Positions 1 to 8,961 are shown, numbered from the stretch's first letter. The stretch: DNA of 64,000 nt from Neisseria canis (GCF_900636765.1 NZ_LR134313.1:1364001-1428000); one strand, 5' to 3'. Notes: a model not told the origin generated them from the letters alone. A program made the numbers and translations.

Positions 1-1
1 T

Positions 2-274
2 TTCCGTGTTTTGACCGGTCAAGCTGATTTTACATTAGTAGAAGTAAGCGGGTTAATTACCTTCTTAATGTTTATGTTGCAATTTTCTGTCAGTATGTTT
101 ATCGACAGTCGCTATGAAGGCAACCTTTTTCGCTATTTTGTAAGCTGTATCTGGTATCCTTACGTTTTTTGGCTTCTTAACAGCCTTACTTTGGTACACG
201 GCTTCCCTAAAGCTATTCTGCGTGATAAACAGCGCAAGGCCACATGGGTAAGCCCTGATCGGGGTGTACAGTAA
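2..274 (+). CDS. pgaC: PgaC, poly-N-acetylglucosamine synthase (C-terminal part only)
   Basis: The reading frame is open at the left window edge, so only about the last 90 residues are present. They contain hydrophobic membrane segments and end in ATWVSPDRGVQ, the typical tail of PgaC/HmsR/IcaA-type processive family 2 glycosyltransferases, which polymerise UDP-GlcNAc into PNAG at the inner membrane. The motif IWYPYVFW also fits this family. The next gene, 18 bp downstream, is a PgaD-like protein, which is the usual partner and supports the call. The catalytic domain lies outside the window and cannot be checked. Confidence 0.85.
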   Translation, partial: FRVLTGQADFTLVEVSGLITFLMFMLQFSVSMFIDSRYEGNLFRYFVSCIWYPYVFWLLNSLTLVHGFPKAILRDKQRKATWVSPDRGVQ

Positions 275-292
275 TAAACGGGAGAAAACATT

Positions 293-688
293 ATGCCGCC
301 GGAAAATAGAAAGAACCTGCGTGATCAAATGATCATTAAAAAAGCACGTAGTAAAAACCGCTCTATTAGCGCTAAAAGCCTTTTGATCTTCACAATCACA
401 TGGGCTTTGTGGCTTGCTGCCGTATATTTTGTTTTCAATGATCACAAAACATTGATTTTTGAACCTATTATCGGTACATGGAATCTGGTAGACTTGATCA
501 AAGCCGTAGCCGTTGTTACGTTAACTCAATTGAATATCTTATTTTGCTGGTCAATTCTGGCCACTTCACGCGTTAGTGCGCTGCGTAATAAGCGCCGTAC
601 TGCCGCAAGGATTAAAACAGCAGTAGAAACCACAAGAGAATATAGAAAACTTGATGAGTTGCCGCCGAATCGGAATTTAAAGAAATAA
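293..688 (+). CDS. pgaD: PgaD/HmsS-like accessory protein for PNAG synthesis
   Basis: A 131-residue protein with a basic N-terminus, two predicted membrane helices (about residues 30-48 and 69-90) and a basic cytoplasmic tail. This size and topology match PgaD, which binds PgaC and is needed for polymer synthesis and c-di-GMP response in E. coli. The family is poorly conserved in sequence, so the call rests mainly on topology and on the position directly after pgaC. A GGGAG ribosome-binding site precedes the ATG. A DUS hairpin ends the operon. Confidence 0.75.
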   Translation: MPPENRKNLRDQMIIKKARSKNRSISAKSLLIFTITWALWLAAVYFVFNDHKTLIFEPIIGTWNLVDLIKAVAVVTLTQLNILFCWSILATSRVSALRNKRRTAARIKTAVETTREYRKLDELPPNRNLKK

Positions 689-704
689 TAATAGCGTTTC
701 AAAT

Positions 705-748
705 AAACAATGCCTGTCTGAAAAATAGTTTTCAGACAGGCATTGTTT
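705..748. terminator. DUS inverted pair, bidirectional terminator
   Basis: AAACAATGCC-TGTCTGAAAA and its reverse complement form a near-perfect 20-bp stem with a 3-4 nt loop, followed by T-rich sequence on both strands. It lies between the convergent pgaD and dsbB. The DUS core is TGCCTGTCTGAA. Confidence 0.75.
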
Positions 749-786
749 ATTTGAAATACCTGGTAAAAGCGTTTTCACAACTATGT

Positions 787-1272
787 TTATTTAGAAAGTT
801 TCAGTGCAAACCATACCCAAACCAATACTGAGCCAAAAAACATAATACTCCATACCGGCAAAGGAATTCCCATCACATATTCCTGTATACCACAATCACC
901 AAACCCGCGGACGACAGGTTCCCACACATCAAACAAAGGCCAGTTTTTCAAGCGGAAAGTCCAAGGTGCCCCGCACGAAGGGCGCTCCATAGCAGGCAGA
1001 CTTTGCAGCCAAATTTGGTAGGCAGCCGTTCCGAATCCCCATAAAGCAGGAACACTAACCAAACCAGCCGCAACAATCCGTCCTTCTTTTCTATGTACAG
1101 GCAAAATAAGCACAATCAAAGACACTAATGTTACAGCAATCACAGCCACCCGTTGTAGGATGCATAAGGGGCAAGGATTCAGCTTCATTATATATTGTGC
1201 AAAAAAAGAAGTGCCGGAGCAGAGCAAACCGGCAATAAAAACAGCGGATAAGGCTTTACGATAATTCATCAT
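787..1272 (-). CDS. dsbB: DsbB, disulfide bond formation protein B
   Basis: A 161-residue inner-membrane protein with four predicted helices. It has the two periplasmic cysteine pairs of DsbB: the CPLC motif at C34/C37 and a second pair at C100 and C127. DsbB reoxidises the periplasmic thiol oxidase DsbA and passes electrons to quinone. Length is normal for the family. It starts at ATG 1272, where an overlapping ATGATG is preceded by GGAAG. It is transcribed alone, convergent with pgaD and divergent from the porin gene. Confidence 0.93.
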   Translation of the reverse strand: MMNYRKALSAVFIAGLLCSGTSFFAQYIMKLNPCPLCILQRVAVIAVTLVSLIVLILPVHRKEGRIVAAGLVSVPALWGFGTAAYQIWLQSLPAMERPSCGAPWTFRLKNWPLFDVWEPVVRGFGDCGIQEYVMGIPLPVWSIMFFGSVLVWVWFALKLSK

Positions 1273-1832
1273 CTACTTCCATAAAATTTCAGACAGGCAG
1301 ACCCGTTCAATGGCGTTAAAGAAGTCTGTTCAACCATACTTGCAGTAAACTGGAGTATGACATAGTTTTGTCGTATAGAGAGGCATAATTGACTCTTTTA
1401 TTCAGCAACAGTGTCGCATGCTTAACTTATCTTGGGCATTTATAAATCATACCGTTTTTTAGATGATTTGCTATGTGATATACCTGCTAATCCGGCAAAA
1501 AAATTACCAACAAGCCCTAAAGCTCAAGTAAATATAGATAGGGGGTGCCAAAAAACCACAAAAAAAAATAAATCTGTTGTAAACATACAAATCTGATTTT
1601 TCATTTTTTTATCTAATTGAAAAATATATAGAAAATCTATTTATGTGTAGTTAAACATACACAGACGGCAGAAAAAAGCGGCGGAAAAAGGCGATAAAGT
1701 TTGTTTTTTTCAAACGAAGCATTTATATTAGCAGTCATGGAATCGCCGTTCATGGCGGTGAATTCAAAACTTAGACAAAATGTTTTACTGTTTGAGTTTG
1801 TTTTTCTTAAACGATAGAAAAGGAATACAGCA
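1273..1832. other. Long AT-rich upstream region of the porin gene
   Basis: 560 bp without a gene. It holds an isolated DUS (TTCAGACAGGCA, 1288-1299), several A/T tracts around 1550-1640, and probably the porin promoter: a TATATT-like -10 lies near 1723, followed by an untranslated leader with a short hairpin (CGCC-GTTCAT-GGCG around 1745-1758). The promoter position is a guess from sequence only. Confidence 0.4.
1288..1299 (-). repeat. Isolated DUS
   Basis: TTCAGACAGGCA, exact reverse complement of TGCCTGTCTGAA; no partner nearby. Confidence 0.8.
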
Positions 1833-2918
1833 ATGAAAAAAACTCTGATTGCTCTGTCTTTGGTAGCTTTGTCTGGCGCCGCTTCTGCTGAAGTGATCCT
1901 GTATGGTCAAATTAAAGCAGGTGTAGAAGTTGCTCAAGTTAAACATCGTGTAAATGGTGTAAGCGAAAAAGATTACACTGAAACTAAGATTACTGATTTC
2001 GGTTCGCGCATTGGTTTTAAAGGTACCGAACACTTAGGCTCTGGCTTGAACGCTATTTGGCAACTTGAGCAAAATGCTTCTGTTGCGGGTACTGATAGTG
2101 GCTGGGGTACCCGTGATTCATTCATCGGTTTGGAAGGTGAAACTTGGGGTAAATTCCGCGCTGGTAAACTGAGCACCCAATTAAAAGATATGGATGCTTT
2201 GGATCCGTGGGAATATAAAAATCCTGCATTAGGTTTGGGTGTGTTTGAACGTACCGGTAAACGCGTAATCTCTGCACGTTATGACTCTCCAGTGTGGGCC
2301 GGTTTCTCTTTCAATGCTCAATTTACTCCTCGTGATAATCAAACTAATACTGGTCGTGATGATGATGTAGTAGGTAGACAATTAAGTGATACTTCAGCTT
2401 ACTATGCTGGCTTGAACTATGAAAATGCCGGTTTCTTTGCTCAATATGGTGTTGGTTACAAGAAAGCTGCATATGTAGCGAATAATGATAGCAAATCTGC
2501 ACAAGCTCATAAAGTGGAAGCGGGTTATGATGCTAATAATCTGTTTGTAGGTTTAGGCTACCAATACACCAATGGTTGGGATAGCGAAAATAGCTACAGA
2601 AATACCATTGCTGGTATTGAAACTGATGCAAATGTAACTGATACAAGTGGTCGCTTGAAAACTCATGAAGCTGCGCTTACCACTTCGTACACTTTCGGTA
2701 ACGTAACTCCTCGTTTGAGCTACGCTCATGGCTTCAAAGCTAAATCAGGCGGTAACAAAGTAGATGGTACTAACTACAAACAAGTTGTATTGGGTGCTGA
2801 CTACGACTTCTCTAAACGCACTACTGCTATGGTTTCTGCCGGTTGGTTGAAAGCTGGTAGCGGTGACAACAAAACCGAAAATACTGCTGGTTTAGTTGGT
2901 CTGCGTCACAAATTCTAA
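1833..2918 (+). CDS. porB: PorB-type trimeric outer-membrane porin
   Basis: 361 residues with a cleavable signal peptide (cut after ASA, about residue 19). The mature protein starts EVILYGQIKAG, the classical first strand of Neisseria gram-negative porins, and ends GLVGLRHKF with a terminal Phe, as outer-membrane beta-barrels require. Alternating strand and loop segments suit a 16-stranded barrel. A ribosome site (AAAAGGAA) sits 8-9 bp before the ATG. Codon use is biased (Ggt, Gct, Aaa), as in very highly expressed genes. Nearest known relative is meningococcal PorB; por allele assignment would need alignment. Confidence 0.92.
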   Translation: MKKTLIALSLVALSGAASAEVILYGQIKAGVEVAQVKHRVNGVSEKDYTETKITDFGSRIGFKGTEHLGSGLNAIWQLEQNASVAGTDSGWGTRDSFIGLEGETWGKFRAGKLSTQLKDMDALDPWEYKNPALGLGVFERTGKRVISARYDSPVWAGFSFNAQFTPRDNQTNTGRDDDVVGRQLSDTSAYYAGLNYENAGFFAQYGVGYKKAAYVANNDSKSAQAHKVEAGYDANNLFVGLGYQYTNGWDSENSYRNTIAGIETDANVTDTSGRLKTHEAALTTSYTFGNVTPRLSYAHGFKAKSGGNKVDGTNYKQVVLGADYDFSKRTTAMVSAGWLKAGSGDNKTENTAGLVGLRHKF

Positions 2919-2942
2919 TCTTGATGTAAAGATTAGCTAATA

Positions 2943-2968
2943 AAGAGCCTGCAAATGCAGGCTCTTTT
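2943..2968 (+). terminator. Intrinsic terminator of porB
   Basis: AAGAGCCTGC-AAAT-GCAGGCTCTTTT: perfect 10-bp stem, 4-nt loop and T tract, 24 bp after the porB stop. Strong rho-independent terminator, not DUS-based. Confidence 0.9.
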
Positions 2969-2992
2969 GTTATCAGATTGTTATTCAAATGC

Positions 2993-3026
2993 AATGCTTG
3001 TCTGAAAAAGAGTTCAGGCAGGCATT
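2993..3026. terminator. Degenerate DUS hairpin
   Basis: TGCTTGTCTGAA paired with TTCAGGCAGGCA. Both arms differ from the DUS by one base, yet each change leaves a G-U pair in the RNA read from the + strand, so the stem survives there. It lies between convergent porB and maf. Confidence 0.55.
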
Positions 3027-3167
3027 TCATTTTAAATCTTATATAACAGTAAACTAAAAAACTACATGCTCACACATCCGGGCTTGCTCTGAGCATTTTG
3101 ATTTTCAATAATGCAGGAGATGAGCCACATCTAAATATGATGGTAAATGTGATTTGGTAATTGTCTT

Positions 3168-3782
3168 TTAACCATATTCAATACTAAACGGCGGGGTAAT
3201 ATATCCACACTCTTCCAATAGCAAAGTAGTTTCATAAACAGGCAAACCCATCACACCGGTAAAGCTGCCTTGCAGATGCGTTATAAAAACGCCGCCCAAG
3301 CCTTGAATACCGTATGCGCCGGCCTTGTCGAGTGGTTCTTTAGAAGCGATATAGGCTGAGATTTCGGATGGATTTAAAGTTTTGAAAGTAACATGGCTGG
3401 TTTGTGTAGTGCATTGACGGGTGTCATTGAAATATACGCAAACTGAAGTAAGTACCTGATGTGTAGAGCCCGAAAGAGCTGAAAGCATTTCAGCAGCATG
3501 TTGTGCATTATCGGGTTTGCCGAGAATCTGATTATTGAGGGCAACAGTGGTGTCGGCTGTGAGCAATGGATATTCAGGCGTATGTATGTGTCGGGTGTGC
3601 CAAAGTGCTAGGGCTGCTGCATTTTTTTCGGCAGCCATTCGTGCAACGTATGCGGATGCGGTTTCACCCGGATACGGTGTTTCATTGATATCGGCAGGCA
3701 GGCGCAAAACTTGATAGCCTAAGTTTTCCAGAATTTCCTTGCGGCGCGGGCTGCCGGATGCAAGGTAAAGCGCCGGCTTCAT
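3168..3782 (-). CDS. maf: Maf-type nucleotide pyrophosphatase (YhdE group)
   Basis: 204 residues starting MKPALYLASGSPRRKEIL, the signature Maf N-terminus (SGSPRR). The DKAGAYGIQGLGG segment and an LTADTTV stretch are typical of the YhdE branch, which hydrolyses dTTP, UTP and modified pyrimidine triphosphates and is thought to keep them out of nucleic acids. Its ATG overlaps the stop of the upstream SDR gene by 4 bp (ATGA), so the two are co-translated. Substrate is inferred from the branch only. Confidence 0.9.
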   Translation of the reverse strand: MKPALYLASGSPRRKEILENLGYQVLRLPADINETPYPGETASAYVARMAAEKNAAALALWHTRHIHTPEYPLLTADTTVALNNQILGKPDNAQHAAEMLSALSGSTHQVLTSVCVYFNDTRQCTTQTSHVTFKTLNPSEISAYIASKEPLDKAGAYGIQGLGGVFITHLQGSFTGVMGLPVYETTLLLEECGYITPPFSIEYG

Positions 3783-4624
3783 TTGCCTTGGTCTTTCACG
3801 GCAGCGCGCTGCAGATTATCAAGTAGGGTGGTAGGCAGCAGGCGCTTCAGATACCAAAACACAACGGTAGGCACGGTAACCAGATAGCGCTCTTTTGGTT
3901 TTTTAGCCGTTAGTGCGCGCACGCACACTACGGCGCAGCTTGGGGAGCTTAGGGTAAATGGTGCTACCGACCCTTCGGCTTCCAGTCGGTTAAGTTGCCG
4001 GCGGTAGCTTTCGGCATGAAAGCTGCTTTCATAATCAATATGTTCGGCAAATTTTTTTAGGGCATTGGCTCTGAAACGGGTGGCAATCGGGCCGGGCTCT
4101 ACTAGGCTTACATAAATATTGTTTCCGTGAAGCTCGTGCCGCAAGGTGTCGCACATGCCTTCCAAAGCGAATTTGCTGCTGTTATAGGCTCCGCGCCAAG
4201 GCATGGCGGCAAAGCCCAGAATGCTGCTGTTAACCAGAATACGCCCGTGATTTTGGCGTCGGAAAACTTTCATGGCCAATGTGATGCACTCCCATGCGCC
4301 GAACACATTGGTTTCAAACTGCTCGCGCAGAGCGTCGCGGGGAATATCTTCCACAGCGCCGACCTGCCCGTAGCCTGCGTTGCAAAACAAAGCATCCAGC
4401 TTGCCGCCCGTAGTTTGTAACACGGTATCGAAAGCAGAGCGTATGCTTTCGCTGTCAGCGGTATCCAGCTGCAGCGCATGTGTAAAGCCTTCTTGATGTA
4501 ACCGTTCGACATCTTCTTGTTTGCGGCAGGTGGCGAAAACCTGCCAGCCCATTTGTTTTAAAAATTTGGCAGTGTCGTAGCCGATGCCGCTGGAGCAGCC
4601 GGTAATCAAAACGGATTGAGGCAT
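3779..4624 (-). CDS. Short-chain dehydrogenase/reductase (SDR)
   Basis: 281 residues from the ATG at 4624, chosen because AAAGGAA precedes it and the protein then starts at the Rossmann strand (MPQSVLITG); an open frame upstream is not coding-like. Features: cofactor motif TGCSSGIG (residues 8-15), CNAG (81-84), and a Ser-Tyr-Lys centre with S133/S134, Y147 and K151 (YNSSK). A C-terminal region includes a hydrophobic segment. This is a classical NAD(P)-dependent oxidoreductase; the substrate cannot be told. Forms a two-gene unit with maf. Confidence 0.88.
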   Translation of the reverse strand: MPQSVLITGCSSGIGYDTAKFLKQMGWQVFATCRKQEDVERLHQEGFTHALQLDTADSESIRSAFDTVLQTTGGKLDALFCNAGYGQVGAVEDIPRDALREQFETNVFGAWECITLAMKVFRRQNHGRILVNSSILGFAAMPWRGAYNSSKFALEGMCDTLRHELHGNNIYVSLVEPGPIATRFRANALKKFAEHIDYESSFHAESYRRQLNRLEAEGSVAPFTLSSPSCAVVCVRALTAKKPKERYLVTVPTVVFWYLKRLLPTTLLDNLQRAAVKDQGK

Positions 4625-4776
4625 GAATATTCCTTTGGTGTTAAATAGTAATAGAACTGAATCATAGCAGCTTTGTACGGCGGTTTGAGCTAAAATCGGC
4701 AAAATAGAGCAAGCGTGGGATGGTTTGATTAGGCAATGCCTGTCTGAAAATTCAAGCATTGCATTGAAGGCTTTCA

Positions 4777-5184
4777 ATGGATTTATTTTGGCAATATGCT
4801 GCTTTGTTTTTCTCTGCATTTACTTCCGCCACAATTCTGCCCGGCACTTCGGAAGCTGCGTTGGCGGTGATGGTGCGTAATTATCCGCAAAGTGTGTGGC
4901 AGGCATTTGGGCTGGCGGCATGCGGTAACACTTTGGGCAGTATTGCTTCTTATGGCATGGGAAGATTGTTGCCCCGTAAATACACGCCGAACCGCAAAAC
5001 GGAGGCCTGTCTGAAAAAATACGGCGTATGGGGGCTTTTGCTGGCGTGGGTGCCGTTTGTAGGTGATGCTTTGCCGATTGCGGCCGGTTGGCTGCGCCTG
5101 CCTTTCGGAATGAGCTGTTTGATGCTGGCAATTGGCAAATGTGCACGCTATGGCGTGTTGGTTGCCGGCCTTTCTGCTTTTTGA
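4777..5184 (+). CDS. YqaA/DedA-like small membrane protein
   Basis: 135 residues with several hydrophobic helices and the LPGTSEAALA segment near the N-terminus, a hallmark of the YqaA branch of the DedA/SNARE-associated superfamily. The VPFVGDALPIAAGWLR stretch also matches. Function in the family is unclear; DedA relatives are lipid scramblases or transport-related. An in-frame partial DUS (GCCTGTCTGAA at about 5007) encodes part of the EACLKK segment. Divergent from the SDR gene, upstream of rsmA. Confidence 0.8.
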   Translation: MDLFWQYAALFFSAFTSATILPGTSEAALAVMVRNYPQSVWQAFGLAACGNTLGSIASYGMGRLLPRKYTPNRKTEACLKKYGVWGLLLAWVPFVGDALPIAAGWLRLPFGMSCLMLAIGKCARYGVLVAGLSAF

Positions 5185-5267
5185 TTTTATGTTGTGCATC
5201 AATGCCGTGCCGTGGATGGTAAAAATCCGTTACAATACGCGTTTGCATTTTTCTTAAAAGAAACCGT

Positions 5268-6065
5268 ATGAAAGAGCATAAGGCCCGCAAGCGTTTCGGG
5301 CAGAATTTTTTGCAAGACACGCGCATTATTAATGATATTGTGAGTGCCGTGCGTCCGAAGCCTGGGGATACGGTTATCGAAATCGGCCCCGGTTTGGCTG
5401 CGATTACCGAGCCGTTGGCCAAAAAGCTGAATAAGCTGCACGTTATCGAAATCGACAGGGATATTATCAAGCGCCTGAAAATGCAGCCTTTTGCGGATAA
5501 ATTGGTTATTCATGAAGGCGATGTGTTGCAGTTTGACTTTAACAGCGTGCCGGGCAGGAAAAAAATTGTAGGCAACCTGCCTTATAATATTTCTACGCCT
5601 TTGCTGTTTCGTTTGAGAGAAGTGGCGGACGATGTGGAAGATATGCATTTTATGCTGCAAAAAGAAGTGGTTGAGCGCATGGTGGCAGCGCCGAAAACCA
5701 ACGATTACGGCCGCTTGGGCGTGATGCTGCAATATTTTTTTGATATGGAAATGCTGATAGAAGTGCCGCCCGAATCATTTGATCCGGCGCCGAAAGTTGA
5801 TTCTGCCGTGGTGCGCATGATTCCGCAAAAAGGGCGCATCGGTGAAGCGGATGATTTTGAACATTTCAGCATGTTGGTTAAAGCCGCTTTTGCACAGCGC
5901 CGCAAAACCATACGCAACAACCTGAAAGAAATCGCCTCTGACGAGGATTTGTCCGCAGTAGGCATCAACCCACAGGACCGCGCGGAGCATATTGCGCCGG
6001 AGCTTTATGTGAAACTCAGTAATTATTTGGCAGAAAAAAGACTGTCTGAAGAAAGAAATCAATGA
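5268..6065 (+). CDS. rsmA: RsmA/KsgA, 16S rRNA dimethyladenosine transferase
   Basis: 265 residues. It opens with the RKRFGQNFL motif, has the SAM-binding EIGPG at residues 38-42 and the adenine N6 catalytic NLPY at 103-106, all diagnostic of KsgA/RsmA. The enzyme dimethylates A1518 and A1519 in helix 45 of 16S rRNA late in 30S assembly. Length is normal. Its stop overlaps the ATG of the ABC transporter gene by 4 bp, so translation of the two is coupled. Confidence 0.96.
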   Translation: MKEHKARKRFGQNFLQDTRIINDIVSAVRPKPGDTVIEIGPGLAAITEPLAKKLNKLHVIEIDRDIIKRLKMQPFADKLVIHEGDVLQFDFNSVPGRKKIVGNLPYNISTPLLFRLREVADDVEDMHFMLQKEVVERMVAAPKTNDYGRLGVMLQYFFDMEMLIEVPPESFDPAPKVDSAVVRMIPQKGRIGEADDFEHFSMLVKAAFAQRRKTIRNNLKEIASDEDLSAVGINPQDRAEHIAPELYVKLSNYLAEKRLSEERNQ

Positions 6066-6787
6066 TTAAATTTAAAAACGTACATAAACATTTCAAAGAC
6101 CTGCATGTGATTAACGGCGTGAATCTGGAAATCAAACAAGGCGAGGTTGTGGTGGTGTGCGGGCCTTCAGGCAGCGGTAAATCCACGCTTATCCGTACCG
6201 TTAACCAGCTCGAACCGATTCAGCAGGGTGAAATTTGGGTGGACGGTGTGAATGTAGCCGATCCGAAAACCGATTTGAACAAAATCCGTGCCGAAGTGGG
6301 TTTCGTGTTTCAGCATTTTAATTTGTACCCGCATCTGACCGTGTTGGAAAACATTACTTTGTCGCCGATGAAGGTGAAAAAAGTAAGCCGCGCAGATGCT
6401 GAGAAAAAGGCGGTAGAGCTGCTGGAGCGTGTAGGGCTTGAACATAAAAAAGATGCCTTGCCAAGCGAACTGTCCGGCGGCCAACAGCAGCGTGTGGCGA
6501 TTGCGCGGGGCTTGGCGATGGAGCCGCGGGTGATGTTGTTTGACGAACCGACTTCTGCGCTTGACCCTGAAATGGTGGGCGAAGTGCTGAAAGTGATGAA
6601 AGATTTGGCAAAAACCGGTATAACGATGATGTGTGTTACTCATGAAATGGGGTTTGCGCGCGAAGTGGCCGACCGTATTATTTTTGTCGACCACGGTCAA
6701 ATTTTGGAAGAGTCGGATCCTGAAAGCTTTTTCTTGAATCCGAAAACAGAGCGTGCAAAGCAGTTTTTAGCACAAATAAAGCATTAA
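6062..6787 (+). CDS. Polar amino-acid ABC transporter, ATP-binding subunit (GlnQ/GltL type)
   Basis: 241 residues with Walker [10 protein letters not shown] (34-42), signature LSGGQ (137-141), Walker B VMLFDEP (157-163) and a switch histidine in CVTHEMGFA. The [13 protein letters not shown] and [15 protein letters not shown] segments are typical of the PAAT family of glutamate, glutamine, arginine or cystine importers. It overlaps rsmA by 4 bp. The likely permease partner is at 7982-8731 on the other strand; no substrate-binding protein is in the window, so the substrate is unknown. Confidence 0.93.
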   Translation: MIKFKNVHKHFKDLHVINGVNLEIKQGEVVVVCGPSGSGKSTLIRTVNQLEPIQQGEIWVDGVNVADPKTDLNKIRAEVGFVFQHFNLYPHLTVLENITLSPMKVKKVSRADAEKKAVELLERVGLEHKKDALPSELSGGQQQRVAIARGLAMEPRVMLFDEPTSALDPEMVGEVLKVMKDLAKTGITMMCVTHEMGFAREVADRIIFVDHGQILEESDPESFFLNPKTERAKQFLAQIKH

Positions 6788-6804
6788 TTTAAAAAAGGCA
6801 GTTT

Positions 6805-6835
6805 AAAAAACGCTTGAATTTTTTAGGCGTTTTTT
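6805..6835 (+). terminator. Intrinsic terminator after the ABC ATPase gene
   Basis: AAAAAACGC and GCGTTTTTT pair across a 13-nt A/T-rich loop, with a T tract, 17 bp after the stop. A single DUS (6841-6852) follows directly. Confidence 0.7.
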
Positions 6836-7105
6836 CATTTTTCAGACAGGCATGCCAGCGGATATTGGAAGAAATGATGCAAAGCCTGATATGGATGTAT
6901 CTTATGGAAAACGGATTGGTTATAATACGCAAGCCCGTACCGATAAGGAATTCGGATACGGGCTTAGTGTAAAGTCCTCTATTTGGTTGCCTTTTTCAAC
7001 TTGGCGTTTGTTGAGAATGATTGTGCTTTTTTTAGCTGGGATTGTCAACAATTTTATTTAAGATTGTGAACGATTTTTTAAATATTTTGGATTTGGGCTG
7101 TGTTT

Positions 7106-7843
7106 ATGGCAGACATGGAAAATATCGCGGAAGTTCAATCGACTGTAGCGTCTCCCGTAGCGGTAATCGAACGTCATGATACCGAGCTTACCCGCGTTTA
7201 CCATGCGGTTTTGAATGCGATTATGGACGGCGTGTTACTGCCGGGTAAGAAGCTGACTGAATCGGATTTGTGCCGGCAGATGGTGTGCTCGCGCAATACG
7301 GTGCGGGGCGCGCTTTCTTTACTGGCTCACGACAAGATTGTGGATTTGCTGCCTAACCGCGGCGCGTTTGTGCATGTGCCGGATTTGCAGGAAATACGCG
7401 ATGTGTTTGTGATGCGGATTGCTTTGGAAGAAATGACTTTGGGCAAGTTGGCAGAGTTGCCCAATGTGCGGGAAAAGCTGGAGCCGCTTTTCCGTTTGGT
7501 GGCGCAGCAGGCTGAGGCGCATGAGGCGGGCGACAGGGTGGGGCGCGACCGCTTGTCGAATGCGTTCCACATTGAGCTGGCGCGTGTTTTAAATAATCAA
7601 GTGTTGGTTGATATGATGGCTTCGTTGTGCGCACGTTCTTCTTTAATGGTGGCGCTGACAGGCAAGGCTGTGAAGCATGATAGCCACAATAATCACGAGC
7701 ATACGGAGATGTTGGCGTTGCTGGAGGCTGGAAAATACAAAAGGGCGGCCAAGAAGATGCGCAAGCATTTGGAGGCGGTGTTGGTGCGCTTGGAGGAGCA
7801 GTTTGAGGAGGAAGCTGACGAAGCTTATCGGATGCCTGTCTGA
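7106..7843 (+). CDS. GntR family regulator, FadR/FCD type
   Basis: About 245 residues: an N-terminal winged helix (VYHAVLNAIMDGVLLPGKKLTES then CSRNTVRGALSLLAHD, the GntR pattern) followed by an all-helical FCD ligand domain with the usual Asp/His positions. Start taken at ATG 7106; a GTG at 7100 and an ATG at 7115 are alternatives and no strong ribosome site decides. It sits between two genes of an amino-acid ABC transporter, so it may control amino-acid uptake; this is inference. Meningococcal GdhR is a GntR protein, but I cannot assign orthology. The last four codons are the DUS ATGCCTGTCTGA, giving Met-Pro-Val-stop. Confidence 0.88.
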   Translation: MADMENIAEVQSTVASPVAVIERHDTELTRVYHAVLNAIMDGVLLPGKKLTESDLCRQMVCSRNTVRGALSLLAHDKIVDLLPNRGAFVHVPDLQEIRDVFVMRIALEEMTLGKLAELPNVREKLEPLFRLVAQQAEAHEAGDRVGRDRLSNAFHIELARVLNNQVLVDMMASLCARSSLMVALTGKAVKHDSHNNHEHTEMLALLEAGKYKRAAKKMRKHLEAVLVRLEEQFEEEADEAYRMPV

Positions 7844-7933
7844 AAGCTTGTTGCTGATGCTTTACAGGATTGCGATTCGGGTTATAGGAAAATGCTTGCT
7901 GACTGTTTGACTTAACTATCAATCGAAAATATT

Positions 7934-7965
7934 AATGCCTGTCTGAAAACTTTCAGACAGGCATT
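7934..7965. terminator. DUS hairpin terminator
   Basis: AATGCCTGTCTGAAA-AC-TTTCAGACAGGCATT, between the convergent GntR regulator and ABC permease genes. Confidence 0.7.
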
Positions 7966-7981
7966 GTGTTTTTAATAGAAA

Positions 7982-8731
7982 TTAACGGCGGCCTTGGATA
8001 TTGTATTTTTTCTCAAGCGAGGCAAACAGCCAGCTTAGGCACATGGTCATCGCGAGATAAATCAGGGCAATGGTATAGAGAGGTTCTTCATAGATAGAAT
8101 AGCGGCCGGAAATGGTTTTTTGAACATAGGCCAGCTCGGCAACGGCGATAACCGAAGTCAGCGAGCTGTCTTTCAGCAACGTAATAAACTCACTGGCAAG
8201 AGGCGGCAGCATGCGGCGGGTTGCCTGCGGCAGGATGACATAACGCATGGCTTGCGGATAACTCAAGCCCAAAGAGCGGGCTGCTTCCATTTGGCCTTTG
8301 TCGATGGATTGGATGCCGGCGCGGAAAATTTCGGTGATATACGCACCTGCGTTTACGGTAAGCGCCAACACACCGGCAATCAGCGCGCCGTAGTTTCGGC
8401 GGATTTCATTGGCTTCCGCACCGCTAATCAAAATGCCGCCGTCGTAGCTTACCAAAATGGGGAACCAGACAAAGTGCCAAATAATGATTTGTACAAACAA
8501 AGGTGTGCCGCGAAACAGGGTTACATATACGGTTGTAATGCTGCGCAGCAGGCTTACCAAAAGTTTCAGCGGCCAACCGCCTTTTTCTACGCGCACAATC
8601 CGCGCCAAAGCTCCGAACAGGCCGAGTATGGTGCCGCCGAAAGTGGCCGCTACGGTTAATCCCAGGGTGGTGAGCGCTCCGTAAAGAAACATCCAACGGT
8701 ATTCGTAGATGATGTCGAATCTGAAATCCAT
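7982..8731 (-). CDS. Polar amino-acid ABC transporter permease
   Basis: 249 residues from ATG 8731 (MDFRFDIIYEYRWMFLYGALTTLGLT, shown here only as the family start pattern). It has about five membrane helices and the EAA loop EAARSLGLSYPQAMRYVILP, which contacts the ATPase in HisM/GlnP-type permeases. An in-frame upstream extension to 8785 is unlikely because the helix-starting segment begins here. It is on the opposite strand from its likely ATPase (6062-6787), an unusual split. No second permease or binding protein is nearby. Confidence 0.9.
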   Translation of the reverse strand: MDFRFDIIYEYRWMFLYGALTTLGLTVAATFGGTILGLFGALARIVRVEKGGWPLKLLVSLLRSITTVYVTLFRGTPLFVQIIIWHFVWFPILVSYDGGILISGAEANEIRRNYGALIAGVLALTVNAGAYITEIFRAGIQSIDKGQMEAARSLGLSYPQAMRYVILPQATRRMLPPLASEFITLLKDSSLTSVIAVAELAYVQKTISGRYSIYEEPLYTIALIYLAMTMCLSWLFASLEKKYNIQGRR

Positions 8732-8961
8732 AATTTTTTCTTTAGAAAAACTGCAGTTAGAAAGCGCGTTCAGGCGCTGAAACAAAAGTAAACCCAGTAT
8801 TTTACAAGAAAATACAAATTAAAGGTTTTTTAATTTTATGTTTTACATAAATTCTTTCAGACAGGCATATGGGCCAGCCCGGATGGCGGAACCGGATTGT
8901 CGTAAAGCGGGCATACCGTTTAAAATAACTGGTTTTGATTAATACTGCTTAGAAAAATCAC
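8732..8961. promoter_or_regulatory. Divergent promoter region, permease / ribF
   Basis: 230 bp between divergent genes. AT-rich near the permease start, with an isolated DUS at 8856-8867 (TTCAGACAGGCA). I see no clear operator. Confidence 0.35.

Noticed and set aside
6852..7061. 69-residue open frame on the plus strand before the GntR gene
   Set aside because: Starts within a DUS, has no ribosome site and no recognisable or protein-like pattern.
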